From contig JANJTV010000031.1 of the NCBI GenBank assembly GCA_024710905.1, positions 1 to 32,258 on the forward strand: a DNA stretch of 32,258 nucleotides, given 5' to 3'. The position numbers and the translations under genes were made by a program. Shown here one piece after another: positions 25,020 through 32,258 of this stretch (within the stretch, counting starts at the first letter, position 1; each line of letters begins with the position of its first letter). Source of the DNA: Anaerolineales bacterium (GTDB lineage: Bacteria; Chloroflexota; Anaerolineae; Anaerolineales; Villigracilaceae). The notes under the pieces are model-generated. The model saw only the letters and a list, made by a program, of their open reading frames with translations, searched no databases and was not told the origin of the DNA.

Positions 25020-25379
25020 ATGGAAGACCGAATTACAATCATAGAAGGCCCCACCCCTGTTTTCGAGCCGGTCAGCGATGGCTGGGCGCTGGGATTAAAT
25101 GAAACCAGCGCCTTCTCATTTACCGCGCTCACCCGCCTGCGCACATTTAATGGCCCTGCGCTGGTGGAACGCTGCCATCGACAGTGGCGCAAAAACGAAC
25201 CCATCAACCTGCACTACCGCAACGAGATTGGCCTGGAAGAAACAGCCCCCATCCTGGCCGCCCGCGCCCTCGACACAGATGACGGCCAAATGCTCCTGCT
25301 CTGGCTGCATGTGGAACGGGACGACGTCGAACTGGAAATTGACACGGACGATAGCGACGAGGAAGATTTCGACGAATAG
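25020..25379 (+). CDS. Conserved hypothetical protein with acidic tail
   Basis: 119 residues. AGGA lies seven bases ahead of the ATG. The sequence is soluble with a mixed alpha/beta look: DRITIIEGPTPVFEP, then a region with LTRLRTFNGPALVERCHR, and LLLWLHVERDD. The last 20 residues are almost all Asp/Glu. I associate this kind of protein with Chloroflexota genomes, but no function is known to me. It diverges from the nuo operon and precedes crcB on the same strand, separated by a strong hairpin, so it may share regulation with either. Confidence 0.75.
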   Translation: MEDRITIIEGPTPVFEPVSDGWALGLNETSAFSFTALTRLRTFNGPALVERCHRQWRKNEPINLHYRNEIGLEETAPILAARALDTDDGQMLLLWLHVERDDVELEIDTDDSDEEDFDE

Positions 25380-25386
25380 CAACCCA

Positions 25387-25412
25387 CAGGAGCAGGCGCA
25401 GCCCTGCTCCTG
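25387..25412 (+). terminator. Strong hairpin between the 25020 gene and crcB
   Basis: CAGGAGCAGG (25387-25396), six-base loop, CCTGCTCCTG (25403-25412): a perfect ten-base-pair stem eight bases after the stop codon. No U tract follows, so termination would be weak or factor-dependent. It could equally be an mRNA-stability stem ahead of crcB. Confidence 0.5.
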
Positions 25413-25432
25413 GCTTCATCTGGAACCATACA

Positions 25433-25816
25433 GTGGAAAAAATCCTGATCGTTGGCATGGGCGGTTTTATTGGCTCAGTTCTGCGTTACTGGCTGGGCGG
25501 GCTGTCCCAGTCCCTGGTCCGCAACCTGCTCTTCCCTATCGGCACCCTGACCGTCAACTTGCTCGGTTGCCTTGCCATTGGCATCCTGTCTGAGCTGGCA
25601 GAATCGCGCAACCTGTTCAGCCCCGAATTACGTCTCTTACTGCTCACCGGCATACTGGGCGGGTTCACCACCTTTTCCTCCTTCAGCAATGAAAGCCTCT
25701 CCCTTATCCGTGACGGGCAAAACCTACTCGCGGGAATCAATGTTCTAGTATCTGTTGGTCTTGGCCTAGCCGCAGTTTGGCTGGGACGCAGCCTGGTGCA
25801 ATTAATGTGGAGATAA
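25433..25816 (+). CDS. crcB: Fluoride efflux channel FluC/CrcB
   Basis: 127 residues with a GTG start. Four TM helices; MGGFIGSVLRYWL near the N-terminus, PIGTLTVNLLGC for TM2 and the pore signature GILGGFTTFSSFSNE (the Phe and Ser/Thr line of the fluoride path and central Na+ site). The protein works as a dual-topology dimer that exports fluoride. A DUF190 gene follows five bases later, a frequent pairing. I saw no fluoride-riboswitch consensus in the 53 bases upstream. Confidence 0.95.
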   Translation: MEKILIVGMGGFIGSVLRYWLGGLSQSLVRNLLFPIGTLTVNLLGCLAIGILSELAESRNLFSPELRLLLLTGILGGFTTFSSFSNESLSLIRDGQNLLAGINVLVSVGLGLAAVWLGRSLVQLMWR

Positions 25817-25821
25817 AAGCA

Positions 25822-26154
25822 ATGGAAATTCAAGACGGCTGCTTGCTGCGCATCTTCATAGGCGAAAGCGACAAACACCAGGGCAGCTCCCTGTACGAAT
25901 GGATTGTGCTGGCTGCCCGCGCGCAGAACCTGGCCGGGGCCACCGTGCTGCGGGGCCTGATGGGATACGGCGCAAACAGCGTCATCCACACCCATAAGAT
26001 AGAACGGCTATCAGTCGATTGGCCAATCGTCATCGAACTGGTAGATACGCGCCAAAAACTGGAAGACTTCCTGGCCCTGGTAGAACCCCACCTTCAGGGC
26101 GGCATGGCCACCCTTGAAAAAGCCGATGTGCGGCTGTACCGCCCGCGAAAATAA
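25822..26154 (+). CDS. DUF190 family protein (PII-like fold)
   Basis: 110 residues from ATG 25822, five bases after the crcB stop, with GGAG within the end of crcB. It has the DUF190 pattern: LLRIFIGESDKHQG, then YEWIVLAARAQNLAGATVLRGLMGYG, seen in part as ARAQNLAGATVLRG, and IVIELVDTRQKLEDFL. The family adopts a ferredoxin-like PII-type fold and is commonly linked to crcB, so a regulatory or accessory role in fluoride resistance is likely. The ligand is unknown. Confidence 0.9.
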   Translation: MEIQDGCLLRIFIGESDKHQGSSLYEWIVLAARAQNLAGATVLRGLMGYGANSVIHTHKIERLSVDWPIVIELVDTRQKLEDFLALVEPHLQGGMATLEKADVRLYRPRK

Positions 26155-26166
26155 GAAAGGATACCC

Positions 26167-26940
26167 ATGCCCTTCCTGCATACCGACATCTCCCAAAGCG
26201 GGGTGCTGGCCATCACGATTGACCGCCCTAAAGCCAATGCCTTGAACCTGGAACTGATTGGCGAGTTGCAAAATGCCTTCAGGCAGGCCGCCCGAGACTC
26301 CCAAACCCGTGCCATCTTGCTAACCGGGGCCGGGCGAGTCTTTGGTGCCGGGCAGGATATTGAAGAGATCAAGGCAGGCGGCGAAAGCCTTTCATATAAA
26401 GAGCACCTGATAAAAACCTACAACCCGCTGGTCATGCAAATCCGCCAGATCGAAAAACCGGTTGTCGCAGCAATCAACGGCCCGTGCGCAGGGGCATCCC
26501 TGGGCATTGCCCTTGCCTGTGATATGCGCCTAGCCACTGAGACTGCCCGTTTTGTAGTCGGGTTCACCGGCATTGGTCTCGCACCGGATTCCGGCGTCTC
26601 GCTGCTGCTGCCTGCCCTAATCGGCCTGGGCCGCGCGGGGCAGTTCACCTTTAGCAACCAGCCCATTCCGGCCAGCCAGGCCGAAACCTGGGGCCTGGTA
26701 AACCAGGTCGTCAAAGATGAAGAACTCCTACCCACCAGCAAAGCCATTTGCGAATTACTGGCCGCCGGGCCAGTCGGCGCTTTTGGCCTGAGTAAACGCC
26801 TGTTTAACAAAGCCATCTTACCCAATCTAGAAGATATACTGAACTACGAAGCCCAAGTGCAGGAAATCGCCGGCCATCGCGCAGAACACAAGGAAGGCGT
26901 GCAGGCCTTCCTTGACAAACGCGCGCCCAAATTTTCCTGA
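26167..26940 (+). CDS. Enoyl-CoA hydratase/isomerase family protein (PaaG-like)
   Basis: 257 residues, usual crotonase length. The oxyanion-hole segments are [12 protein letters not shown] (about 55-66) and [16 protein letters not shown] (104-119). The catalytic position in GIGLAPDSG carries Asp141, and the first Glu of classical hydratases is absent. That single-acid pattern is typical of PaaG-type 1,2-epoxyphenylacetyl-CoA or 2,3-dehydroadipyl isomerases rather than of standard hydratases. No paa genes are adjacent, so its pathway is open. It begins 13 bases after the DUF190 gene. Confidence 0.9.
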   Translation: MPFLHTDISQSGVLAITIDRPKANALNLELIGELQNAFRQAARDSQTRAILLTGAGRVFGAGQDIEEIKAGGESLSYKEHLIKTYNPLVMQIRQIEKPVVAAINGPCAGASLGIALACDMRLATETARFVVGFTGIGLAPDSGVSLLLPALIGLGRAGQFTFSNQPIPASQAETWGLVNQVVKDEELLPTSKAICELLAAGPVGAFGLSKRLFNKAILPNLEDILNYEAQVQEIAGHRAEHKEGVQAFLDKRAPKFS

Positions 26941-26969
26941 AACACCCATCCTATATTTTGGAAGTCATT

Positions 26970-28415
26970 ATGGAATTTGAACCCGTCATTGGCCTTGAAG
27001 TACATGTGGAATTGGAAACCCGCTCCAAGATGTTTTGCGCCTGCCCGGTGGTGGACCTGACCCAGGCCAGCCCCAACAGCGCCGTCTGCCCGGTTTGCGC
27101 CGGGATGCCTGGCACCCTGCCCGTTATCAACGAAACTGCAGTGGAGTTTGCCCTGCGGGTGGCCACTGCCCTGCAATGCGAGATTGCCCCGACCAGCATC
27201 TTTGCCCGAAAAAACTATTTTTACCCGGACCTGCCCAAAGGCTACCAGATTTCGCAATATGAACAGCCCCTGGCTGTGAACGGCCAAATCACCATCCAAA
27301 CTCCTCAAGGAGAGAAGGTCATCCGCATCCGTCGGGTACACCTAGAAGAAGATACCGGCAAACTGACTCATGTGGAAGACACCAATGGGGCGCACAGCCT
27401 GGTGGATTTGAATCGGGCGGGCGTACCCCTGCTTGAGATCGTTACCGAACCGGATTTCCGCTCTCCGGAGGAAGTACGCGCCTACGCAGAGATGCTGCGC
27501 ACCCTCGTCCGGTACCTGGGCGTCAACAGCGGCGACCTGGAAAAAGGTGTCATGCGTATTGAACCAAATATTTCCGTGCGGCCCAAAGGACAACAAGAAT
27601 TTGGCACCAAAGTGGAGATTAAAAACCTGAACTCCTTCCGCGCGCTGGAGCGTGGCGTGACCTATGAAACCAACCGCCATATTGACCTGATTAATGCAGG
27701 CAAAGCAGTAGCCCAGGAGACCGTTGGCTGGGATGAAACCAAACAGGTCACCTACAGCCAGCGCAGCAAAGAAGACGCCCACGACTATCGCTACTTCCCC
27801 GAGCCAGACCTGCCGCCATTGTTCGTCAACGAAGAGTGGATTGATTCCGTTGAAAAATCGCTGCCAGAGCTGCCCTGGGAAAAAATTCGCCGGTTTATGC
27901 AGTCCTACGGACTCAATCGCGCCGAAGCAACCCGCCTAGCCGAAGACCTGGCTGTCAGCCAGTATTTTGACCAGGTCATGGAAGCCGCTTCGGTTCCGGC
28001 CCGCAGTGTCTTCGCCTGGGTCACAGGCGAACTCTTCTCGCTGATGAACGAATCCGGGCAGGTAATCGATTCCATTAAAATCACACCCCAATCACTGGCC
28101 GATCTAATCAAGCTGGTCGCAGATGGCGAGATCAACCAGAATACCGGCAAAGCCGTGCTGGCTGAGATGTTTACCACCGGCAAACCCGCCGCGGAGATTG
28201 TGACCGAAAAAGGCCTGACGCAGGTCTCGGATGGCGATTTCATTGCCGGGGTCGTGGCCCAGACGCTGGCCGAGAATCGGTTAGAAGTGGCAAGTTTTAA
28301 GGCTGGCAAAGAGACGGTGGTGAACTTCCTGTTCGGGCAGGTGATGCGCAAGGCGGGCGGCAAGGCCAATCCGCAGGTGGTACGCGCCGAACTGGAAAAA
28401 CAACTGAAACAGTGA
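26970..28415 (+). CDS. gatB: Aspartyl/glutamyl-tRNA amidotransferase subunit B
   Basis: 481 residues from ATG 26970 (GGAAG just ahead). A TTG at 26958 in the same frame is not needed. It transfers ammonia from GatA to Glu-tRNA(Gln) or Asp-tRNA(Asn). Signatures: [19 protein letters not shown], the zinc-type pair [32 protein letters not shown] shown in part as [11 protein letters not shown], and the GatB/Yqey C-terminal domain (from about residue 330). gatA and gatC are not in the window. It lies 29 bases after the hydratase gene. Confidence 0.98.
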   Translation: MEFEPVIGLEVHVELETRSKMFCACPVVDLTQASPNSAVCPVCAGMPGTLPVINETAVEFALRVATALQCEIAPTSIFARKNYFYPDLPKGYQISQYEQPLAVNGQITIQTPQGEKVIRIRRVHLEEDTGKLTHVEDTNGAHSLVDLNRAGVPLLEIVTEPDFRSPEEVRAYAEMLRTLVRYLGVNSGDLEKGVMRIEPNISVRPKGQQEFGTKVEIKNLNSFRALERGVTYETNRHIDLINAGKAVAQETVGWDETKQVTYSQRSKEDAHDYRYFPEPDLPPLFVNEEWIDSVEKSLPELPWEKIRRFMQSYGLNRAEATRLAEDLAVSQYFDQVMEAASVPARSVFAWVTGELFSLMNESGQVIDSIKITPQSLADLIKLVADGEINQNTGKAVLAEMFTTGKPAAEIVTEKGLTQVSDGDFIAGVVAQTLAENRLEVASFKAGKETVVNFLFGQVMRKAGGKANPQVVRAELEKQLKQ

Positions 28416-28424
28416 GCAAGGGAT

Positions 28425-28450
28425 GCCCCCAAAGTTCGGCGGCGTTTTTT
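28425..28450 (+). terminator. Intrinsic terminator after gatB
   Basis: GCCCCC (28425-28430), seven-base loop, GGCGGC (28438-28443) with one internal mismatch, followed by GTTTTTT. Ten bases after the stop codon. Confidence 0.55.
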
Positions 28451-28457
28451 GTGCAGG

Positions 28458-28466
28458 TGCTATACT
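28458..28466 (+). promoter_or_regulatory. Extended -10 promoter of the methyltransferase-like gene
   Basis: TGC-TATACT forms an extended -10 element without a clear -35. The predicted start is near 28473. AGAGG follows at 28481-28485, six bases before the ATG at 28492. Confidence 0.55.
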
Positions 28467-28491
28467 ATATATGTAAACTAAAGAGGTCAAC

Positions 28492-29172
28492 ATGAGCTCC
28501 CCCAGCTCCAACCTACTGCTGCGTGTTTTCGTACGATTTGGGTTGGCCATCCCTGTCTTGATGGCGCTCTTTTTCATCCCCGCCGGCACTTGGAATTACT
28601 GGCAGGCCTGGGTTTACCTGGCTGTGTTGTTCATCCCGATGATTTATGCCCTGTGGTACCTGTATACCTACATGCCCGACCTGTTGGAACGACGGATCCG
28701 CATGAAAGAACAGGAGCCAGCCCAAAAACGGCTGATTGGTATTTCCGCGATTATCTTCATGCTCTTTTATGCCTTGCCCGGCCTCGACCAGCGCTTTGGC
28801 TGGTCAATCGTACCCGCCTGGCTGGTGTTGCTGGCAAATGGTTTTGTTTTAACCGGGTATATCAGCATCTTTCTGGTATTCCGCGAAAATCGTTACGCTT
28901 CGCGTGTTGTGGAAGTAGCCGAAGGCCAGGAAGTCATCTCCAGCGGGCCATATTCAGTGGTGAGACATCCCATGTATTCTGGGGCATTACTAATGTACCT
29001 GTTCTCGCCACTGGCGCTCGGCTCGTACTGGGCAGTACTCCCCGCAATCAGTATTTTCTTTATCATTATCCCACGCCTGCTTAACGAAGAAGAAGTGCTC
29101 ACACGCGACCTGCCCGGCTATGCTGAATATATGGGAAAAGTAAAATATCGCCTGCTGCCAGGGATTTGGTGA
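28492..29172 (+). CDS. Isoprenylcysteine carboxyl methyltransferase (ICMT)-like membrane protein
   Basis: 226 residues with about five TM helices (11-27, 35-55, 80-97, 104-124 and 160-185). The C-terminal SAM-binding signature is complete: SSGPYSVVRHPMYSG, then RLLNEEEVLTRDLPGYAEYM and KVKYRLLPGIW. This is the ICMT/PEMT/NNMT-like membrane methyltransferase fold. Bacterial members have unknown or lipid substrates and no prenylated proteins are implied. It is monocistronic, with its own promoter. Confidence 0.88.
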   Translation: MSSPSSNLLLRVFVRFGLAIPVLMALFFIPAGTWNYWQAWVYLAVLFIPMIYALWYLYTYMPDLLERRIRMKEQEPAQKRLIGISAIIFMLFYALPGLDQRFGWSIVPAWLVLLANGFVLTGYISIFLVFRENRYASRVVEVAEGQEVISSGPYSVVRHPMYSGALLMYLFSPLALGSYWAVLPAISIFFIIIPRLLNEEEVLTRDLPGYAEYMGKVKYRLLPGIW

Positions 29173-29176
29173 CTGC

Positions 29177-29193
29177 GTTTTGTCAGACAAAAC
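29177..29193. promoter_or_regulatory. Perfect palindrome upstream of the glutamate dehydrogenase promoter
   Basis: GTTTTGTC (29177-29184), a single A, GACAAAAC (29186-29193). Eight-base arms, directly after the methyltransferase stop and about 18 bases before the -35 candidate. A plausible operator. Confidence 0.45.
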
Positions 29194-29210
29194 CGGTGAT
29201 TTCTCTCATA

Positions 29211-29239
29211 TTGACGCCCCCTGTAAAATCATGTACCCT
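29211..29239 (+). promoter_or_regulatory. Possible promoter of glutamate dehydrogenase
   Basis: TTGACG (29211-29216) with TACCCT (29234-29239) at 17 bases. A better -10, TAAAAT (29224-29229), has no -35 at the right distance. Either gives a leader of about 120-135 bases. ACCCTT (29235-29240) and AAGGGT (29252-29257) form an inverted repeat at the expected start. Confidence 0.4.
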
Positions 29240-29266
29240 TAAGCTACTCTAAAGGGTGAATGCCTA

Positions 29267-29356
29267 ATGACCTGTATTAACGACATTTCCCATCGACAAG
29301 CGGGCTCCCGTCCGGGTGCCCGCTTATATCTTAACCCCAAGCCCCTGCCCTTCTAA
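29267..29356 (+). CDS. Possible 29-residue leader peptide ahead of glutamate dehydrogenase
   Basis: An open frame in the leader: ATG at 29267 with GGGTGA seven bases ahead, TAA at 29354-29356, ending only a few bases before the glutamate dehydrogenase ribosome site. It starts MTCINDISHRQAGSRPG and ends NPKPLPF, with no recognised domain. It reads through the strong hairpin at 29298-29325, so ribosomes would unfold it. A shorter overlapping frame (ATG 29260, MPNDLY) also exists. Neither may be translated. Confidence 0.3.
   Translation: MTCINDISHRQAGSRPGARLYLNPKPLPF
29298..29325 (+). promoter_or_regulatory. Strong hairpin in the glutamate dehydrogenase leader
   Basis: AAGCGGGC (29298-29305) pairs with GCCCGCTT (29318-29325), and inside it CCCG (29307-29310) pairs with CGGG (29313-29316) on a two-base loop. 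Twelve GC-rich pairs with two single-base bulges opposite each other. The sequence after it (ATATCTTAA) is not a U tract, so it is an attenuator, stability or translation-control stem rather than a typical terminator. Confidence 0.6.
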
Positions 29357-29369
29357 TAAGGAGAAAAAG

Positions 29370-30656
29370 ATGTCTGGTCAAATCAATGCTTTTGAAATGG
29401 CCCAAAAACAATTTGATGGTGTGGCCAAAATGCTCAACCTCGATCCACAGATCAGCGAAGTACTGCGCTGGCCGATGCGCGAGTATTCCTTCCGCATACC
29501 GGTCCGCATGGACGATGGCTCCATGCGCGTCTTTCAGGGATTCCGTGTGCAGCACAACGATGCGCGCGGGCCAAACAAGGGCGGCATCCGTTTCCATCCG
29601 AATGAAACGTTTGATACCGTGCGCGCCCTGGCCACCTGGATGACCTGGAAGTGCGCCGTGGCTGACATCCCACTTGGCGGCGGCAAAGGTGGTATCGTTG
29701 TTGATCCGGCTACCATGACGACCCCCGAGAAAGAACGCCTGTGCCGTGGCTGGGTACAGAATATGTGGAAGAATATCGGCCCGCGCCAAGACGTTCCCGC
29801 GCCAGATGTAGGCACCACCCCGCAAATGATGGGTTGGATGATGGACGAATACTCCAAACTGGTCGGCGAATACACCCCCGGCGTGTTCACCGGCAAACCA
29901 TTGGGCGGCGGCGGCTCCGAAGGCCGCACCGAAGCCACCGGCTACGGTGTCATCTACACCGTGCGCGAAGCCATGAAACACCTTAAGCTGGACCCGAAGA
30001 AATCTGTAGCGGCCATTGAAGGCTTCGGCAACGTAGCACAGTATGCCTCCATTGGTTTTATCGAAATGCTGGGTGGCAAGGTTGCCTGCGTTTCCTGCTG
30101 GGATCGCAACGACAAGACATCCTACACCTACAGTCACAAAGATGGCGTCAACCCGCGTTTCCTGCTGACTATTACCGACCAGTACGGCACGATTGACAAA
30201 AGCAAAGCCAAAGCCGCTGGGTACGTCATCGAAGACGGGGAAGCCTGGATTACCAAGGAAGCCGACGTGCTCATCCCCGCCGCCATTGAAGGCCATGTCA
30301 ACGCCGAGACCGTCAAGAAGATGTCCAGCCGAATCAAGATTGTGGCGGAAGGCGCCAATGGCCCCTGCACCCCCGAAGCCGACGACTTCTTCAAGAAAAA
30401 TAACATCTTTAACATCCCCGATTTCCTGTGCAATGCAGGCGGCGTGACCACCAGCTACTTTGAATCTGTCCAGAATGACATGAACTACTACTGGACCAAG
30501 AAGGAAGTGCTGGAACGCCTGGATACGAAGATGACCCAGGCCTTTGACGCCGTGCTCGAAATGAGCCAGAGGGAAAAAGTCTATATGCGCGATGCCGCCT
30601 ACATGGTGGCAATCGATCGTGTGGTCAAGGCCATGCAATTGCGCGGCTGGGTTTAA
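29370..30656 (+). CDS. gdhA: Glutamate dehydrogenase
   Basis: 428 residues from ATG 29370 with AAGGAG seven bases ahead. The frame is open upstream but lacks a ribosome site. It converts glutamate to 2-oxoglutarate and ammonia, or the reverse, in the cytoplasm. Substrate site: RVQHNDARGPNKGGIRFHP and the catalytic lysine segment ADIPLGGGKGGI. The coenzyme domain begins near residue 205 with GFGNVAQYA. AEGANGPCTPEAD and FLCNAGGVTTSYFE are also conserved. The size and GPNKGGIR type match hexameric NAD(P) enzymes of about 420-450 residues. The symbol could also be gluD/rocG, as coenzyme use cannot be set. Confidence 0.96.
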   Translation: MSGQINAFEMAQKQFDGVAKMLNLDPQISEVLRWPMREYSFRIPVRMDDGSMRVFQGFRVQHNDARGPNKGGIRFHPNETFDTVRALATWMTWKCAVADIPLGGGKGGIVVDPATMTTPEKERLCRGWVQNMWKNIGPRQDVPAPDVGTTPQMMGWMMDEYSKLVGEYTPGVFTGKPLGGGGSEGRTEATGYGVIYTVREAMKHLKLDPKKSVAAIEGFGNVAQYASIGFIEMLGGKVACVSCWDRNDKTSYTYSHKDGVNPRFLLTITDQYGTIDKSKAKAAGYVIEDGEAWITKEADVLIPAAIEGHVNAETVKKMSSRIKIVAEGANGPCTPEADDFFKKNNIFNIPDFLCNAGGVTTSYFESVQNDMNYYWTKKEVLERLDTKMTQAFDAVLEMSQREKVYMRDAAYMVAIDRVVKAMQLRGWV

Positions 30657-30695
30657 CCGGCGGGCTCACCACAAGTGTATTCCCATTAAATAATT

Positions 30696-30727
30696 ACACG
30701 GGCTGCTCGTATACGAGCAGCCCGTGT
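30696..30727. terminator. Palindromic bidirectional terminator between gdhA and dnaK
   Basis: ACACGGGCTGCTCGTA (30696-30711) is followed immediately by its exact reverse complement (30712-30727). That is 32 bases without mismatch, folding into a stem of about 14 pairs. It lies 40 bases after the gdhA stop and 15 bases after the convergent dnaK stop. On the minus strand it is followed by an AT-rich TAATTATTTAA. On the plus strand a short T run comes 15 bases later. Confidence 0.75.
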
Positions 30728-30741
30728 TCGTTGCTTGCTTT

Positions 30742-32258
30742 TTAGGCGTCTTTTACTTCGCCATCGATGACATCATCGCCACCCGGAGGCGGGGTTGCCG
30801 GGCCGCCCGGTGCTTCAGGCTGGGGCTGTCCCTGGGCATACAACTGCTGACTCAGGGCATAAAATGCCTGTTGCACTTCTTCGGTCAGCTTCTTGATTTG
30901 GGCAGCATCCTCGCCCTGGGCCGCAGTTTTTAGTTCGGCAACCTTGCCCTCAATGTTGGATTTCTCAGCTGCAGGGACCTTGTCACCCAGATCGGTCAGG
31001 GCTTTTTCGGTCTGGTAGGCCAGGCTATCGGCATTATTGCGCACTTCAATCAATTCACGGCGTTTTTTATCTTCGCCTTCATGCGCACGAGCCTCCTGCA
31101 CCATCTTTTCAATATCCTGCTTGTTGAGGTTGGTGCTGGCGGTTACCGTTACTTTCTGTTCCTTGCCGCTGGCCTTGTCCCTGGCAGTGACGTGCAGGAT
31201 GCCATTGGCGTCAATATCGAAGGTTACTTCAATCTGCGGAATGCCACGCGGGGCCGGAGGAATGCCATCCAGCCGGAAGCGGCCCAGGCTCATGTTGTCA
31301 CCGGCCATCGGGCGTTCGCCCTGCAGGATGTGAATATCCACCGCGGTCTGGCTGTCTGCCGCTGTGGAATAAGTTTCGGTTTTCTTGACCGGAATGGTGG
31401 TATTGCGTTCGATCATCACCGTCATCACACCACCCAGGGTTTCGACACCCAGAGAGAGCGGGGTAACGTCCAGCAGCAGGATATCGCGCACCTCGCCACC
31501 CAGCACACCGCCCTGAATGGCCGCGCCAACCGCAACAACTTCATCCGGGTTGACAGATTTATTGGGGTCCTTGCCGGTCAGTTTACGCACCAGATCCTGC
31601 ACCATCGGCATACGGGAGGAACCGCCCACCAGCACCACTTCATTCAGGTCACTAGCCTTCATCCCAGCATCCTTAAGCGCATTCTGGAACGGCACCTCGC
31701 AACGCTTGAGCAGGTCTTCAGTCATTTGTTCAAATTTGGCACGGGTCAACTTAAGCACCAGATGCTTCGGCCCGTTGGCATCAGCAGTGATATACGGCAG
31801 GTTCAGTTCCGTCTCCATCACGGTGGAGAGTTCTTTCTTGGCTTTTTCGGCAGCCTCGCGCAGACGCTGCAGGGCCTGGCGATCGTTACGCAAATCAATG
31901 CCTTCCTGGGCCTTGAATTCATCGGCTGCCCAGGTAACAATCCGTTGGTCCCAGTCGTCACCGCCCAGGTGCGTATCGCCATTGGTAGCCTTTACTTCAA
32001 TTACACCCTCACCCACTTCAAGAATGGACACGTCAAACGTACCACCACCCAGGTCGAAGACCAGGATGGTTTCATTTTTCTTTTTGTCCAACCCGTAGGC
32101 CAGGGCCGAGGCAGTAGGCTCGTTGATGATGCGAATGACTTCCAACCCGGCAATCCGACCGGCGTCGTTGGTGGCTTGGCGCTGGATGTCGTTGAAGTAA
32201 GAGGGCACGGTGATGACACCCAGGGTGACGGAGTCGCCTAAATAGTCCTCGGCGTCCG
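30742..32258 (-). CDS. dnaK: Chaperone DnaK (Hsp70), N-terminus outside the window
   Basis: About 505 residues are visible. The frame continues off the right edge with [17 protein letters not shown], so roughly 110-120 residues are missing. An internal ATG-like start near 32208 is not the real one. The ATPase domain shows [31 protein letters not shown] and [13 protein letters not shown]. Then come [10 protein letters not shown], the interdomain linker [11 protein letters not shown] and the substrate-binding domain ([15 protein letters not shown]). The lid ends in a Gln/Pro/Gly-rich tail and [11 protein letters not shown]. It folds proteins with DnaJ and GrpE in the cytoplasm. No co-chaperone gene is in view downstream, as the gene is followed by the shared terminator. 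Confidence 0.97.
   Translation of the reverse strand, partial: DAEDYLGDSVTLGVITVPSYFNDIQRQATNDAGRIAGLEVIRIINEPTASALAYGLDKKKNETILVFDLGGGTFDVSILEVGEGVIEVKATNGDTHLGGDDWDQRIVTWAADEFKAQEGIDLRNDRQALQRLREAAEKAKKELSTVMETELNLPYITADANGPKHLVLKLTRAKFEQMTEDLLKRCEVPFQNALKDAGMKASDLNEVVLVGGSSRMPMVQDLVRKLTGKDPNKSVNPDEVVAVGAAIQGGVLGGEVRDILLLDVTPLSLGVETLGGVMTVMIERNTTIPVKKTETYSTAADSQTAVDIHILQGERPMAGDNMSLGRFRLDGIPPAPRGIPQIEVTFDIDANGILHVTARDKASGKEQKVTVTASTNLNKQDIEKMVQEARAHEGEDKKRRELIEVRNNADSLAYQTEKALTDLGDKVPAAEKSNIEGKVAELKTAAQGEDAAQIKKLTEEVQQAFYALSQQLYAQGQPQPEAPGGPATPPPGGDDVIDGEVKDA

Noticed and set aside
25380..25432. Fluoride riboswitch ahead of crcB
   Set aside because: The conserved fluoride-aptamer sequence elements are not present. 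Only a simple hairpin is seen.
29331..30638. 435-codon open frame antisense to glutamate dehydrogenase
   Set aside because: Mirror of a strongly conserved gene, with His- and Gly-rich composition produced by the complementary strand and no ribosome site.
31081..32241. 386-codon open frame antisense to dnaK
   Set aside because: Shadow frame of a conserved gene. The composition is a by-product of codon bias on the other strand.
1..32258. Insertion sequences, phage genes or an integrated element near the tRNA genes
   Set aside because: No transposase, integrase, terminal repeats or tRNA 3'-end duplications were found. The gene content is housekeeping throughout.

Overview
The window looks like a chromosomal segment of a member of the Chloroflexota, most likely class Anaerolineae. 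That placement is an inference. It rests on the style of the conserved hypothetical proteins, the GGDEF/STAND/TPR signalling protein, the NfeD, winged-helix and membrane-protein trio, and short low-complexity spacers of a kind I associate with these genomes. No rRNA is present to confirm it. Composition is moderately GC-rich in the genes, with AT-rich regulatory gaps. Both window edges cut genes: a GT-C glycosyltransferase on the left and dnaK on the right.

Layout, left to right. 1-376 (-): start of a membrane glycosyltransferase. 377-934: no convincing gene. 938-1159 (-): two tRNA genes (a CAU tRNA and Gly-UCC) behind a good sigma-70 promoter. 1239-2671 (+): an Rrf2-family regulator with a palindromic promoter region, then a TauE/SafE anion exporter. 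2721-5043 (+): a tight cluster of an NfeD/ClpP-class membrane protease, a small winged-helix protein and an unrecognised three-TM protein. 5148-6140 (+): lipA. 6171-10211 (-): a two-gene unit of a HAD phosphatase and an 1126-residue GGDEF/AAA/STAND/TPR fusion. 10324-24778 (-): a complete 14-gene complex I operon, nuoA to nuoN in canonical order with separate nuoC and nuoD. 25020-28415 (+): an acidic conserved hypothetical protein, crcB (fluoride channel), a DUF190 protein, an enoyl-CoA hydratase/isomerase and gatB. 28492-29172 (+): an isoprenylcysteine-methyltransferase-like membrane protein. 29370-30656 (+): glutamate dehydrogenase behind a long structured leader. 30742-32258 (-): dnaK, 5' end outside the window.

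The nuo operon is the dominant block. nuoEFG supply NADH oxidation, nuoBCDI the peripheral Fe-S relay and quinone site, and nuoAHJKLMN the proton-pumping membrane arm, so the organism has an NADH-driven respiratory chain. The operon diverges from the 25020 gene across a 241-base control region carrying a promoter, a large inverted repeat and TGTCAC-type direct repeats.

The least ordinary items are the GGDEF-STAND-TPR protein, whose cyclase motifs are intact while its second NTPase looks degenerate; the NfeD, winged-helix and membrane-protein trio, which has no stomatin partner; the palindrome-rich Rrf2/TauE regulatory region; a His-rich insertion in NuoL; a possible leader peptide and strong hairpin ahead of glutamate dehydrogenase; and two different low-complexity repeat elements placed in intergenic gaps.
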